From JBBKWG01 sp037968835 (GTDB lineage Bacteria > Pseudomonadota > Alphaproteobacteria > Rhodobacterales > Rhodobacteraceae), in NCBI GenBank assembly GCA_037968835.1, contig JBBKWG010000150.1, positions 1-6,496 on the forward strand: a DNA stretch of 6,496 bases, given 5' to 3'. The notes beneath the pieces are model-generated. The model was not told the origin of the DNA, ran no database searches, and worked only from the letters and a program-made list of their open reading frames with translations. Below are positions 1-5,824 of this stretch, in pieces (the stretch's first letter is position 1; each line of letters starts with the position of its first letter). The position numbers and the translations under genes were made by a program.

Positions 1-18
1 TTAGTTTTAGGCACCCTT

Positions 19-37
19 CTGGCGGATGTTCCGCTGG
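19..37 (+). other. Small hairpin in the leader of the tad operon
   Basis: GCGGA (22-26) and TCCGC (30-34) form a perfect 5-bp inverted repeat around the triplet TGT. As RNA the stem can extend outward by a C-G pair and two G-U pairs, to 19 and 37. No T-run follows, so it is not a typical intrinsic terminator. It could be the tail of an upstream gene's terminator, an operator or a leader structure, or chance. No promoter could be called in 1-55. Confidence 0.25.
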
Positions 38-57
38 CGAGTGGTTCCATAGTAAAT

Positions 58-62
58 GGTGA
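58..62 (+). promoter_or_regulatory. Shine-Dalgarno sequence favouring the start at 68
   Basis: GGTGA matches the 3' half of the extended Shine-Dalgarno consensus (GGAGGTGATC) and stands five bases before the ATG at 68. The alternative ATG at 56 has no comparable purine-rich element. This is sequence inspection only. Confidence 0.4.
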
Positions 63-67
63 AGTCC

Positions 68-1798
68 ATGCGGACTGTGTATCGTGCTTTTCGGGACGCC
101 CGGTCCCTGTCGCCATCGCGACTTCGCGAAACCGGAATGAAGTTTCGCCGGGAAGAATCCGGGTCTATCCTGATCTTCAGCATTTTCCTTATGATACTCT
201 TGCTGTTCATCTGCGGCATGGCCGTGGATGTCATGCGCTATGAAACGCGTCGTGTCGCCATGCAGAATACGCTGGATAACGCGGTTCTTGCGGCGTCCAG
301 CCTGACGCAGGATCTGGATGCCGAAACCCTGGTGCGCGATTACGTCCGCAGGGCCGGCTTCGATCCCGCCACTGTCAGCATCGTTCCCGCCGAAACAAGA
401 GTGAACGGCGAGGCACTGACGGGCCGGACGGTACGTGCGGTTTCGAATGTATCGGTCGACACGTTCTTCATGAACATGATGGGTTTCGATACGCTGGATG
501 GTCAGTCTGTCGGAACCGCCTACGAAGCTGTGCAGAACCTTGAGATTTCACTGATCGTCGACATTTCCGGATCAATGGGCAGCAACAGCCGCCTGACGAA
601 CCTGAAAGTCGCCGCCAAGGAGTTCTTCGACACCGTTCTCACGCAGAACCCGAGAAGCGGGACGACGTCGATTTCGATCATTCCTTACAATGCGACCGTC
701 GTTGCCGGCAGCGAATTGCTGTCGCGTCTCAATGCGGCCGGCTCGACAGTGGCGATCGAAAATCCACCGGCATATCCAGGCGCAATGTCCGAATATGGCA
801 CCGAGCACAACGATTCCACGTGCGTCCGTTTCGAAGATGACGATTTCGACACACGGTCGATTTCCCCGACGACTCCGCTGCGACGTGTTTCGCACTTCAA
901 GGACAACAGGAATTCGATGAATGCGCCGAGCATGGGCCAGCGGTGGTGCAATGAAGGCAGAGCGTCGATCCTGGTCCACTCAACCGACATCACCGAACTG
1001 AAGAACCATATCGACAGCTTGCAGGCCGCTGGCTACACCGGCATCGACAACGGCATGAAGTGGGGTGTTGCCCTGCTGGATCCCGCGATTGGCCCGGTCA
1101 TCACGGATATGGTCGACGATGGCCTGCTGTCTGAATCAGTGCGCGGTCGCCCCGGCGTTCTCGGCGATTATCAGACCATGAAGATCATTGTGCTGATGAC
1201 CGACGGCGACAACACGATCCAGAGAGATCTGAAAGACGAATACAAGAACGGCCCCTCGCGGATTTGGTATTCCGAAGTCAGCACCAAGGGCAGAATCAGC
1301 GCTTCGGGACGCACGCGCACTAAATTTGACGGTTATTTCGTTGAAATGCCAAAGAATGACGGTTCGCGTCGCTGGTATGTTCCAGGTGATCCGAACGACA
1401 GCCGCGACGATTTCTATGCTCCCGTAGGTGATTTGCCCGCGGATGCCGTCCAACTCGATTATCACGAACTGCATCGTCGTTTCGCAGCGGATGACATCGC
1501 GACATTTTTCTTCAAAAGGTCCGACTCGGCTGCTGAAACCGCACACGGGAACGCGGTTTATATACCGGAAAGCTATGGAACCATCGACGACCGTCTGGCC
1601 GACATCTGCAAAGCCGCGAAAGCAAACGACGAAATTCTGGTGTTCGCAATCGGATTTGAAGCGCCGTCGAATGGCCAGGCAGCCATGGAAAACTGCGCGA
1701 CTTCGATCGGCTATTACTACGACGTTAACGGGACGGAAATCAGCGCGGCGTTCAGTTCGATTGCCGGCAAAATCACAATGCTGAGGCTCACAGAATGA
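68..1798 (+). CDS. tadG: TadG-like pilus assembly protein with vWA domain
   Basis: Predicted membrane-anchored, periplasm-facing vWA protein of the Tad/Flp pilus apparatus. Counting from the start at 68 (576 residues), a basic N-terminal tail is followed by one hydrophobic segment at about 33-53, then a pilin-like helical stretch (AMQNTLDNAVLAASSL). The vWA domain begins at about 158. Its MIDAS metal site is complete: DISGS (D165, S167, S169), a Thr in GYTGIDNG (T324) and an Asp in MTDGD (D379). The C-terminus (EILVFAIGFEAP, ENCATS, YYYDVNG, then an end in KITMLRLTE) matches the usual TadG ending. Cysteines at 252/294 and 514/543 could form disulphides. Two long insertions separate the vWA motifs. 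An ATG at 56 follows an in-frame TAA directly and would add four residues. I prefer 68 because GGTGA (58-62) lies five bases upstream. The family is clear; the exact role in pilus assembly is inferred. Confidence 0.9.
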   Translation: MRTVYRAFRDARSLSPSRLRETGMKFRREESGSILIFSIFLMILLLFICGMAVDVMRYETRRVAMQNTLDNAVLAASSLTQDLDAETLVRDYVRRAGFDPATVSIVPAETRVNGEALTGRTVRAVSNVSVDTFFMNMMGFDTLDGQSVGTAYEAVQNLEISLIVDISGSMGSNSRLTNLKVAAKEFFDTVLTQNPRSGTTSISIIPYNATVVAGSELLSRLNAAGSTVAIENPPAYPGAMSEYGTEHNDSTCVRFEDDDFDTRSISPTTPLRRVSHFKDNRNSMNAPSMGQRWCNEGRASILVHSTDITELKNHIDSLQAAGYTGIDNGMKWGVALLDPAIGPVITDMVDDGLLSESVRGRPGVLGDYQTMKIIVLMTDGDNTIQRDLKDEYKNGPSRIWYSEVSTKGRISASGRTRTKFDGYFVEMPKNDGSRRWYVPGDPNDSRDDFYAPVGDLPADAVQLDYHELHRRFAADDIATFFFKRSDSAAETAHGNAVYIPESYGTIDDRLADICKAAKANDEILVFAIGFEAPSNGQAAMENCATSIGYYYDVNGTEISAAFSSIAGKITMLRLTE

Positions 1799-2394
1799 TG
1801 ACGCGATACACTGAACGGCTAGGTCGTTTCCGCAAGCAGCAGGACGGCAACGCGACAATCGAATTCGTGATCCTGTTCCCGGCCCTCATGTCGTTGTTCC
1901 TGATGGGGTTTGAGGCCGGTTACTACATGGTTCGCAACGTCATGCTGGAACGCGCCGTCGACATTTCCGTGCGCGATGTTCGCCTGGCAATGGGTGGTGT
2001 GCCAGATTTCGACGCCCTGAAACAGCGTATCTGCGACGAAGCCCTGATCCTTCCTGACTGCGTGAACTCGCTTCAGGTCGAAATGCAACCGGTTCCCGCC
2101 GGTCCGGATGGCATCAGTGAAATGCGCCAACCGGTTCGCTGTATCGACAAGGAATCCAATGTCGATCCCGCCGACGGCACGACATACAATTCGGGCGGCT
2201 CCAACCAGTTGATGCTTCTGCGCGTGTGCGCGTTGTCTCAGCCTCTGTTCCCCACAACCGGCATCGGCGTCGGAATGCGCGCGGACGGACAGGGAAATTA
2301 TGCGATTGTTGCCACTTCGTCTTTTGTGAACGAACCGGGTCCGCGCACGATTGCAAGCGGTTCCTCGGGTGGTGTTAGCGGAGGAACCAACTGA
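1795..2394 (+). CDS. TadE-like pseudopilin
   Basis: Minor pseudopilin-like protein of 199 residues, predicted to sit in the inner membrane as part of the Tad pilus assembly machinery. A basic N-terminal leader ends at G18, followed by NATIEF. Gly followed by Glu at +5 (E23) is the prepilin-peptidase signature known for TadE/TadF, which are cleaved by the TadV-type peptidase. The hydrophobic helix spans about 24-46. The periplasmic part has four cysteines (80, 89, 116, 145), enough for two disulphides, and ends in a flexible Gly/Ser tail (about 187-198). The gene overlaps the stop of the TadG-like gene as ATGA. GAGG at 1783-1786 is eight bases before this ATG, so 1795 is preferred over the adjacent ATG at 1798. 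It is probably translationally coupled to its neighbours. Assignment to the TadE family is firm; TadE versus TadF cannot be settled by eye. Confidence 0.88.
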   Translation: MMTRYTERLGRFRKQQDGNATIEFVILFPALMSLFLMGFEAGYYMVRNVMLERAVDISVRDVRLAMGGVPDFDALKQRICDEALILPDCVNSLQVEMQPVPAGPDGISEMRQPVRCIDKESNVDPADGTTYNSGGSNQLMLLRVCALSQPLFPTTGIGVGMRADGQGNYAIVATSSFVNEPGPRTIASGSSGGVSGGTN

Positions 2395-2957
2395 TGAAAC
2401 TACGCTTGCCACGTCACTTCACGAAGTCCGAGAACGGCAGTATTTCGGTCGAGGCGGTCTTTGCCTTTCCGATCCTGGTCATAGCCATGACCGCGACGTT
2501 CGTCTTCTGGGACGCGTTCAAGACCCAAAATACCAGCCAGAAGGCGACCTATACCGTCGCTGACATGCTGTCGCGCGAACAATCCGCGATGGATGGCGAC
2601 TATCTGTTGGCCATGCACGCGCTGTTCGATTTCCTGTCCCGTGAGGGCGGCGACAACGGCATCCGCGTGAGCGTCGTCACGATGACCGAGGATCCCGATA
2701 CGCTGGTGAAAGAGATGAGCCTGGTCTGGTCGAAAGCGGCGGGCGCCCAGAAGCCGGTTGCCGATATCAAGGAGATCGAGGCGCGTATCCCCGCGATGGC
2801 GGTCGGAGATCAGTTGATCGTGGTCGAATCCTATCAGGAATGGGTTCCGAAATTCTCGGTGGGAATGGCACCCTACACCTTCCGCGAAACCGCGATCACG
2901 CGCCCGCGCTTTGCCCCGAAGCTGGTCTGGAAAGACAGCGCCTCGGCAGGAGCCTGA
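2394..2957 (+). CDS. Second TadE/TadF-like pseudopilin
   Basis: 187-residue protein with the same architecture as its upstream neighbour. A short basic leader ends at G15, followed by SISVEA with Glu at +5 (E20), then a hydrophobic helix at about 20-39 and a periplasmic domain. There are no cysteines, unlike the preceding paralogue. The C-terminal stretch contains TAITRPRFAPKLVW, an ending I associate with Rhodobacterales TadE-like proteins (from memory, not searched). The start overlaps the upstream stop as TGATG, and GGAGG at 2380-2384 lies nine bases before the ATG, so the three genes form one translationally coupled operon. By known biology of the family it would be a processed minor pseudopilin of the Tad system. 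It may correspond to TadF, but the sequence does not prove this. Confidence 0.82.
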   Translation: MKLRLPRHFTKSENGSISVEAVFAFPILVIAMTATFVFWDAFKTQNTSQKATYTVADMLSREQSAMDGDYLLAMHALFDFLSREGGDNGIRVSVVTMTEDPDTLVKEMSLVWSKAAGAQKPVADIKEIEARIPAMAVGDQLIVVESYQEWVPKFSVGMAPYTFRETAITRPRFAPKLVWKDSASAGA

Positions 2958-2988
2958 GCTTCCGTCAGTCGTCCATATCGGGAAGCTC
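2956..2988. terminator. Inverted repeat at convergent junction, possible bidirectional terminator
   Basis: GAGCTTCC (2956-2963) and GGAAGCTC (2981-2988) form a perfect 8-bp inverted repeat with a 17-base loop. The left arm starts inside the stop codon of the second TadE-like gene and the right arm lies in the last codons of the convergent membrane-protein gene. The two genes are only seven bases apart, so any terminator must use coding sequence. There is no T-run on either side and the loop is long, so the call is weak. Confidence 0.35.
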
Positions 2989-3465
2989 GATACCGTGCGC
3001 GAGTGCCGTCAGGACTTCGGCCAACGCCCGCGCCTGCCCGCCCGGAACCACGCCGCCGACCCCGAGAAACTTGCCAAACCGCCACCAGAGACCCGGTGAC
3101 CACGCGCGCGGATAGGGTTTTTTCAGGCGCGCGAGAAAACCGTTCGAGGGCTTGAAGGCAAACGCGCCGCGTTCGACCGAACGCACGTCCTCGACCAGCG
3201 CAAGCCGCACGCCCTTGTCGGTGCGCAGTTCAATAGACGTCAGTTCAAGGCGGTCGCATGTGGCGCGGCGCATGGCGTCCGACGCCCAAAGCGCGGCGAT
3301 GCCACCGATAAAGAAGCCGATCTGCCACTGAAACGCAGGACGACCGGCGAACGCGACCCAGATCAGCAGACCACCCAGCGCGACAAGCGACAGGATTCCG
3401 ATCCAGCGGCGTGTTTGCGACGGGTTGATGACGACAAGAATCGCGTCGGGATCGCGACGGGTCAC
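2965..3465 (-). CDS. Small two-pass membrane protein of unknown function, TetR operon
   Basis: 166-residue protein that I cannot assign to a named function. After a short N-terminal stretch it has two hydrophobic segments (about 21-40 and 47-62), separated by a short turn. A soluble C-terminal region (about 70-166) then begins with beta-strand-like alternation (LELTSIELRT, LALVEDVRSV). This layout, two helices followed by a beta-rich domain, recalls bacterial PH-like membrane proteins, but that is only a resemblance. A Trp/Gly-rich stretch (WSPGLWWRFGKFLGVGGV, about 122-139) is distinctive. The start is GTG at 3465-3463 and overlaps the stop of the upstream tetR gene as GTGA. No strong Shine-Dalgarno is visible, so translation is probably coupled. 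It converges on the pilus operon with a seven-base gap. Co-transcription suggests it is controlled by that repressor. Confidence 0.8.
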   Translation of the reverse strand: MTRRDPDAILVVINPSQTRRWIGILSLVALGGLLIWVAFAGRPAFQWQIGFFIGGIAALWASDAMRRATCDRLELTSIELRTDKGVRLALVEDVRSVERGAFAFKPSNGFLARLKKPYPRAWSPGLWWRFGKFLGVGGVVPGGQARALAEVLTALAHGIELPDMDD

Positions 3466-4049
3466 GCTTTGACCATCCGACGGGTCAGGTTCAGGTAGAT
3501 ACGCTGCACACGTTCGCGCGACAGCCGACCTTCCTCACTGAACCAAGTGTTGACCCCCGTCAGCATCGCGATCACCGCCATTGTCGTTACGCGCACATCC
3601 GCCAGCCGGAAAGCGCCCGACTTATGCCCTTCCGATAGAATGGCTTCAAGTTCGCTTTCGTATTCGCGTCTCAATGCTTCGATGATGGCGAAGTTTTCGT
3701 CGGTAAGGTTGCGAAGTTCCATATAGGCCAGGAACACGGCGTCGCGCCGGTCGATGTGGTAATCGACGTGAAACTGCACGAAGCATTCAAGCCGCTCTAC
3801 CGGCTCGATTCCCGATCTGGCCTCGCGCCAGGCGGCCAGCAGCCCTTCAAGATGCTCGCGCATCAGATCGAAAAGGAGCGTCTGTTTGTCGGGCGTGTAG
3901 AGATAGAGCGCACCGGCGCGAACGCCGACTTCGGATGCAATTTCTCGCATGGAAACAGCAGCATAGCCGGATCGCGCGAACAGCCGCAGGGCCGCTTCTC
4001 GGATAGCCGGTCCGGTTATTTCTGCATGAGAGCCGATTTTTCGCGCCAT
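3462..4049 (-). CDS. TetR/AcrR-family transcriptional regulator
   Basis: DNA-binding repressor of 195 residues, typical of TetR-family length. The N-terminal domain runs from about 11 to 59: IREAALRLFARSGYAAVS, then the helix-turn-helix MREIASEVGVRAGALYLYTPDKQTLL. The last part carries the family's Tyr-x-Tyr and Lys55 after the recognition helix. The rest is a helical ligand-binding and dimerisation domain that cannot be identified further. I chose the ATG at 4049 because the protein then begins MARKIGSH just before the DNA-binding domain, and because the predicted promoter places the transcript start there. An in-frame ATG at 4070 would add seven residues but lies inside the putative operator and promoter spacer. 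The gene overlaps the downstream membrane-protein gene (GTGA) and diverges from a lipoprotein gene. The inducer is unknown. Confidence 0.9.
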   Translation of the reverse strand: MARKIGSHAEITGPAIREAALRLFARSGYAAVSMREIASEVGVRAGALYLYTPDKQTLLFDLMREHLEGLLAAWREARSGIEPVERLECFVQFHVDYHIDRRDAVFLAYMELRNLTDENFAIIEALRREYESELEAILSEGHKSGAFRLADVRVTTMAVIAMLTGVNTWFSEEGRLSRERVQRIYLNLTRRMVKA

Positions 4050-4055
4050 GGAAAA

Positions 4056-4083
4056 GTTGTATCTGAACATTCGTTCATTTCAA
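4056..4083 (-). promoter_or_regulatory. Predicted sigma70-like promoter of the tetR operon
   Basis: Read on the - strand, TTGAAA (4083-4078) matches the -35 consensus at five of six positions, and TACAAC (4061-4056) matches the -10 consensus at four of six, with a 16-base spacer. The start point expected about seven bases after the -10 box falls at 4049, the A of the chosen ATG. This implies a leaderless message and agrees with the lack of a Shine-Dalgarno before 4049. It is inferred from sequence alone. Confidence 0.5.
4064..4077. promoter_or_regulatory. Putative TetR operator palindrome
   Basis: TGAACATTCGTTCA is a perfect inverted repeat, TGAAC-N4-GTTCA, 14 bases long. TetR-family proteins commonly bind such palindromes next to their own genes. 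It fills the promoter spacer and abuts the -35 box, leaving two bases before the -10 box. A repressor bound here would block RNA polymerase, so autorepression is likely. It may also affect the divergent lipoprotein gene, whose start is 57 bases away. Confidence 0.6.
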
Positions 4084-4133
4084 CCATCATTCGCGCCCTG
4101 TTCTTTCGCGGATTGAGGACATAGGATTCGCGG

Positions 4134-4433
4134 ATGCGAAGCGTGATCTGCCTGTTGCTGTCTTTTATTCTGGCGTCCTGCGGCGACTGGCCGGATGTGG
4201 GCGGTGAAACGGGTCGTGCACGATCCACCGAGTGGCCTACGCTTCTGCCGCTTGCGGGTATCCTCGACGCGCAGACCGGGGTTCAGTCAGGTGGGGCGCA
4301 GTCGGGCGCGGCGGAGGGCGAAGCTCTGGCGGCACGTGCGGCCGGCCTGCGCGCGCGTGCGGCGGTCCTCAGAACTCCGGTGGCGGACGATCAGGCATTC
4401 GAGGCCTTGCGGGCGCGACTGGCGGCGTCCTGA
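4134..4433 (+). CDS. Small predicted lipoprotein upstream of hom
   Basis: 99-residue hypothetical protein. The N-terminus is a short lipoprotein signal peptide (MRSVICLLLSFILASC) with lipobox LASC, so C16 would be lipidated after signal peptidase II cleavage. The mature part holds a conserved-looking motif (EWPTLLPLAGIL, about 33-44), a short low-complexity Gly/Gln/Ser stretch (about 48-60) and an Ala/Arg-rich amphipathic helix (about 61-78). I recall similar small lipoproteins in front of hom in Rhodobacteraceae, but no function is known to me and the synteny was not searched. AGGA at 4123-4126, seven bases before the ATG, supports this start. The gene lies between the divergent tetR promoter and hom, 102 bases from the hom start, and could be co-transcribed with hom. 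Its small size leaves some doubt, but the lipobox and ribosome-binding site make it a credible gene. Confidence 0.75.
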   Translation: MRSVICLLLSFILASCGDWPDVGGETGRARSTEWPTLLPLAGILDAQTGVQSGGAQSGAAEGEALAARAAGLRARAAVLRTPVADDQAFEALRARLAAS

Positions 4434-4443
4434 ATGCGCGCGC

Positions 4444-4469
4444 CGCTTCGGGCAGTGTCCGAAAGAGCG
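4444..4469 (+). other. Hairpin between lipoprotein gene and hom
   Basis: TTCGGGC (4447-4453) and GTCCGAA (4457-4463) can pair as a seven-base stem (one G-U pair) with a three-base loop. CGCT (4444-4447) and AGCG (4466-4469) could extend it beyond a small bulge. It starts about ten bases after the lipoprotein stop. With no T-run after it, it may be a weak terminator, an attenuator-like element before hom, or a processing or stability structure. The remaining bases up to hom show no convincing promoter. Confidence 0.3.
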
Positions 4470-4523
4470 AACCGGCCCGTTGCCCCTGTGGGCGTGACAG
4501 GCTAACACGCAATCCGGATGAAC

Positions 4524-4527
4524 GGAG
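4524..4527 (+). promoter_or_regulatory. Shine-Dalgarno sequence that sets the hom start
   Basis: GGAG stands eight bases before the ATG at 4536. The earlier in-frame ATG at 4518 lies upstream of this element and would add only MNGDRP, so the start at 4536 is preferred. Confidence 0.7.
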
Positions 4528-4535
4528 ACCGCCCG

Positions 4536-5822
4536 ATGACCAAACCCCTGCGCCTTGGAATAGCCGGTCTTGGGACTGTTGGCGTCGGTGTGGTCAAGAT
4601 CGTGCAGCGTCACGCAGACCTGTTGAAGGCGCGGACCGGGCGGGCAATCGAGATCAGCGCCGTCAGCGCCCGCAGTCGCGACCGGGATCGCGGCATCGAC
4701 CTTAGCGGCTATGCCTGGGAGGACGATCCGATCAACGTCGCCCGGCGCGACGACGTCGATATTTTCGTCGAACTGATGGGCGGTGCGGAAGGTCCGGCAA
4801 AAGCGGCCACCGAGGCTGCGATTGCGGCGGGCAAGGACGTTGTAACCGCCAACAAGGCGATGCTGGCGCACCACGGTCAGGAATTGGCCGAAGCGGCCGA
4901 AGCCCAGGGCGCCTGTTTGCGTTTCGAGGCGGCGGTCGCAGGTGGGATCCCGGTGATCAAGACATTGACCGAGGGTTTGGCCGGGAACGAAATCAAGCGC
5001 GTCATGGGCGTGATGAATGGCACCTGCAATTACATCCTGACGCGGATGCAGGACGCCGGGCTCGACTATCAGACGGTCTTCGCCGAAGCCGAGAAACTGG
5101 GGTATCTGGAGGCCGATCCGACGCTCGACGTGGGTGGCATCGACGCCGGGCACAAGCTTGCTCTGCTTGCAGCGATCGCTTTCGGCACGCGGGTCGACTT
5201 CGATGCGATGGAGATCGAAGGGATCGAGCGCATCAGCATCGACGACATCGAACAGGCAGCCGACATGGGCTATCGCATCAAGCTTCTGGGCGTGGCGCAG
5301 ATGACCGGGCGCGGGCTGGAAACGCGGATGTCGCCGGTTCTGGTGCCGATGTCGTCACCGCTGGGACAGTTGGAAAACGCCACCAACATGGTGGTTCTGG
5401 AAGGCGACAGCGTCGGTCAGGTGTTTCTGCGTGGCGCGGGCGCGGGTCAGGGCCCGACTGCCAGCGCCGTCATGTCCGACATTCTCGACATTGCACGGGG
5501 AACGCGGATTTCGACTTTCGGACGCCCGGCAACCGAACTTGTGGCCGCGCGCGCCGCCCAATCGAGCACCCCTGCCCCGTTCTACCTGCGCATGACGCTG
5601 ATCGACAAACCCGGCGCGCTGGCGAAGATCGCGGCGGTTCTGGGTGACGCCGGTATCTCGATCGACCGGATGCGACAGTACAGCCATACCGACCCCTCGG
5701 CGCCGGTTCTGATCGTGACCCATAAGGCAACACGACGATCGCTGAACGAAGCGGTCGAGGCGATGGACGGCACCGGCGTACTGGCGTCGCATCCCGTCGC
5801 GATCCGCATCGAAGAGGTCTGA
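4536..5822 (+). CDS. hom: Homoserine dehydrogenase (EC 1.1.1.3)
   Basis: NAD(P)-dependent cytosolic enzyme that reduces L-aspartate 4-semialdehyde to L-homoserine, the branch point to threonine, isoleucine and methionine. It has 428 residues from 4536, normal for the monofunctional ACT-containing type. A Rossmann NAD(P)-binding domain opens with GLGTVG (11-16), and TANK (104-107) carries the conserved lysine. The family signature follows: GGIPVIKTL, then NGTCNY (161-166), then EADPTLDVGGIDAGHK, with conserved E192, D198, D203 and K207 for substrate binding and catalysis. From about 349 to the end is an ACT domain (FYLRMTLIDKPGALAKIAAVL, ISIDRMRQ), which in this family binds an amino-acid effector, usually threonine, for feedback inhibition. 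No catalytic residue is missing. It follows the small lipoprotein gene and converges with a membrane-protein gene ten bases downstream. Confidence 0.97.
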   Translation: MTKPLRLGIAGLGTVGVGVVKIVQRHADLLKARTGRAIEISAVSARSRDRDRGIDLSGYAWEDDPINVARRDDVDIFVELMGGAEGPAKAATEAAIAAGKDVVTANKAMLAHHGQELAEAAEAQGACLRFEAAVAGGIPVIKTLTEGLAGNEIKRVMGVMNGTCNYILTRMQDAGLDYQTVFAEAEKLGYLEADPTLDVGGIDAGHKLALLAAIAFGTRVDFDAMEIEGIERISIDDIEQAADMGYRIKLLGVAQMTGRGLETRMSPVLVPMSSPLGQLENATNMVVLEGDSVGQVFLRGAGAGQGPTASAVMSDILDIARGTRISTFGRPATELVAARAAQSSTPAPFYLRMTLIDKPGALAKIAAVLGDAGISIDRMRQYSHTDPSAPVLIVTHKATRRSLNEAVEAMDGTGVLASHPVAIRIEEV

Positions 5823-5824
5823 GC

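Noticed and set aside
7..234. 75-codon - strand frame at the left edge, considered as the end of an upstream gene
   Set aside because: It is mostly opposite the N-terminal coding region of the TadG-like gene and has a low-complexity Arg/Asp/Ser composition.
1136..1858. 240-codon open frame on the - strand opposite the TadG-like gene
   Set aside because: It is the mirror of a well-supported vWA coding frame and shows no recognisable motif or good ribosome-binding site.
1819..2412. 197-codon open frame on the - strand opposite the first TadE-like gene
   Set aside because: The + strand protein has a clear prepilin motif and coupled start. The antisense product is low in hydrophobic order and looks like a frame shadow.
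3756..4124. 122-codon open frame on the + strand opposite tetR and its promoter
   Set aside because: The helix-turn-helix protein on the other strand explains the coding signal, and the + frame runs through the putative operator.
4480..4508. Possible hom promoter TTGCCC, 17 bases, TAACAC
   Set aside because: The -10 box matches only three of six consensus positions, and the TTGCCC overlaps a small GCCC/GGGC hairpin; too weak to annotate.
4232..4705. 157-codon + strand frame across the lipoprotein gene and the start of hom
   Set aside because: It is very rich in Arg, Gly, Ala and Pro and overlaps two better-supported genes in other frames.
4287..5153. 288-codon open frame on the - strand opposite the lipoprotein gene and hom
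   Set aside because: It lies opposite hom, whose catalytic motifs are intact. The translation is rich in Arg, His and Gly with no domain, and long antisense frames are expected in GC-rich genes.
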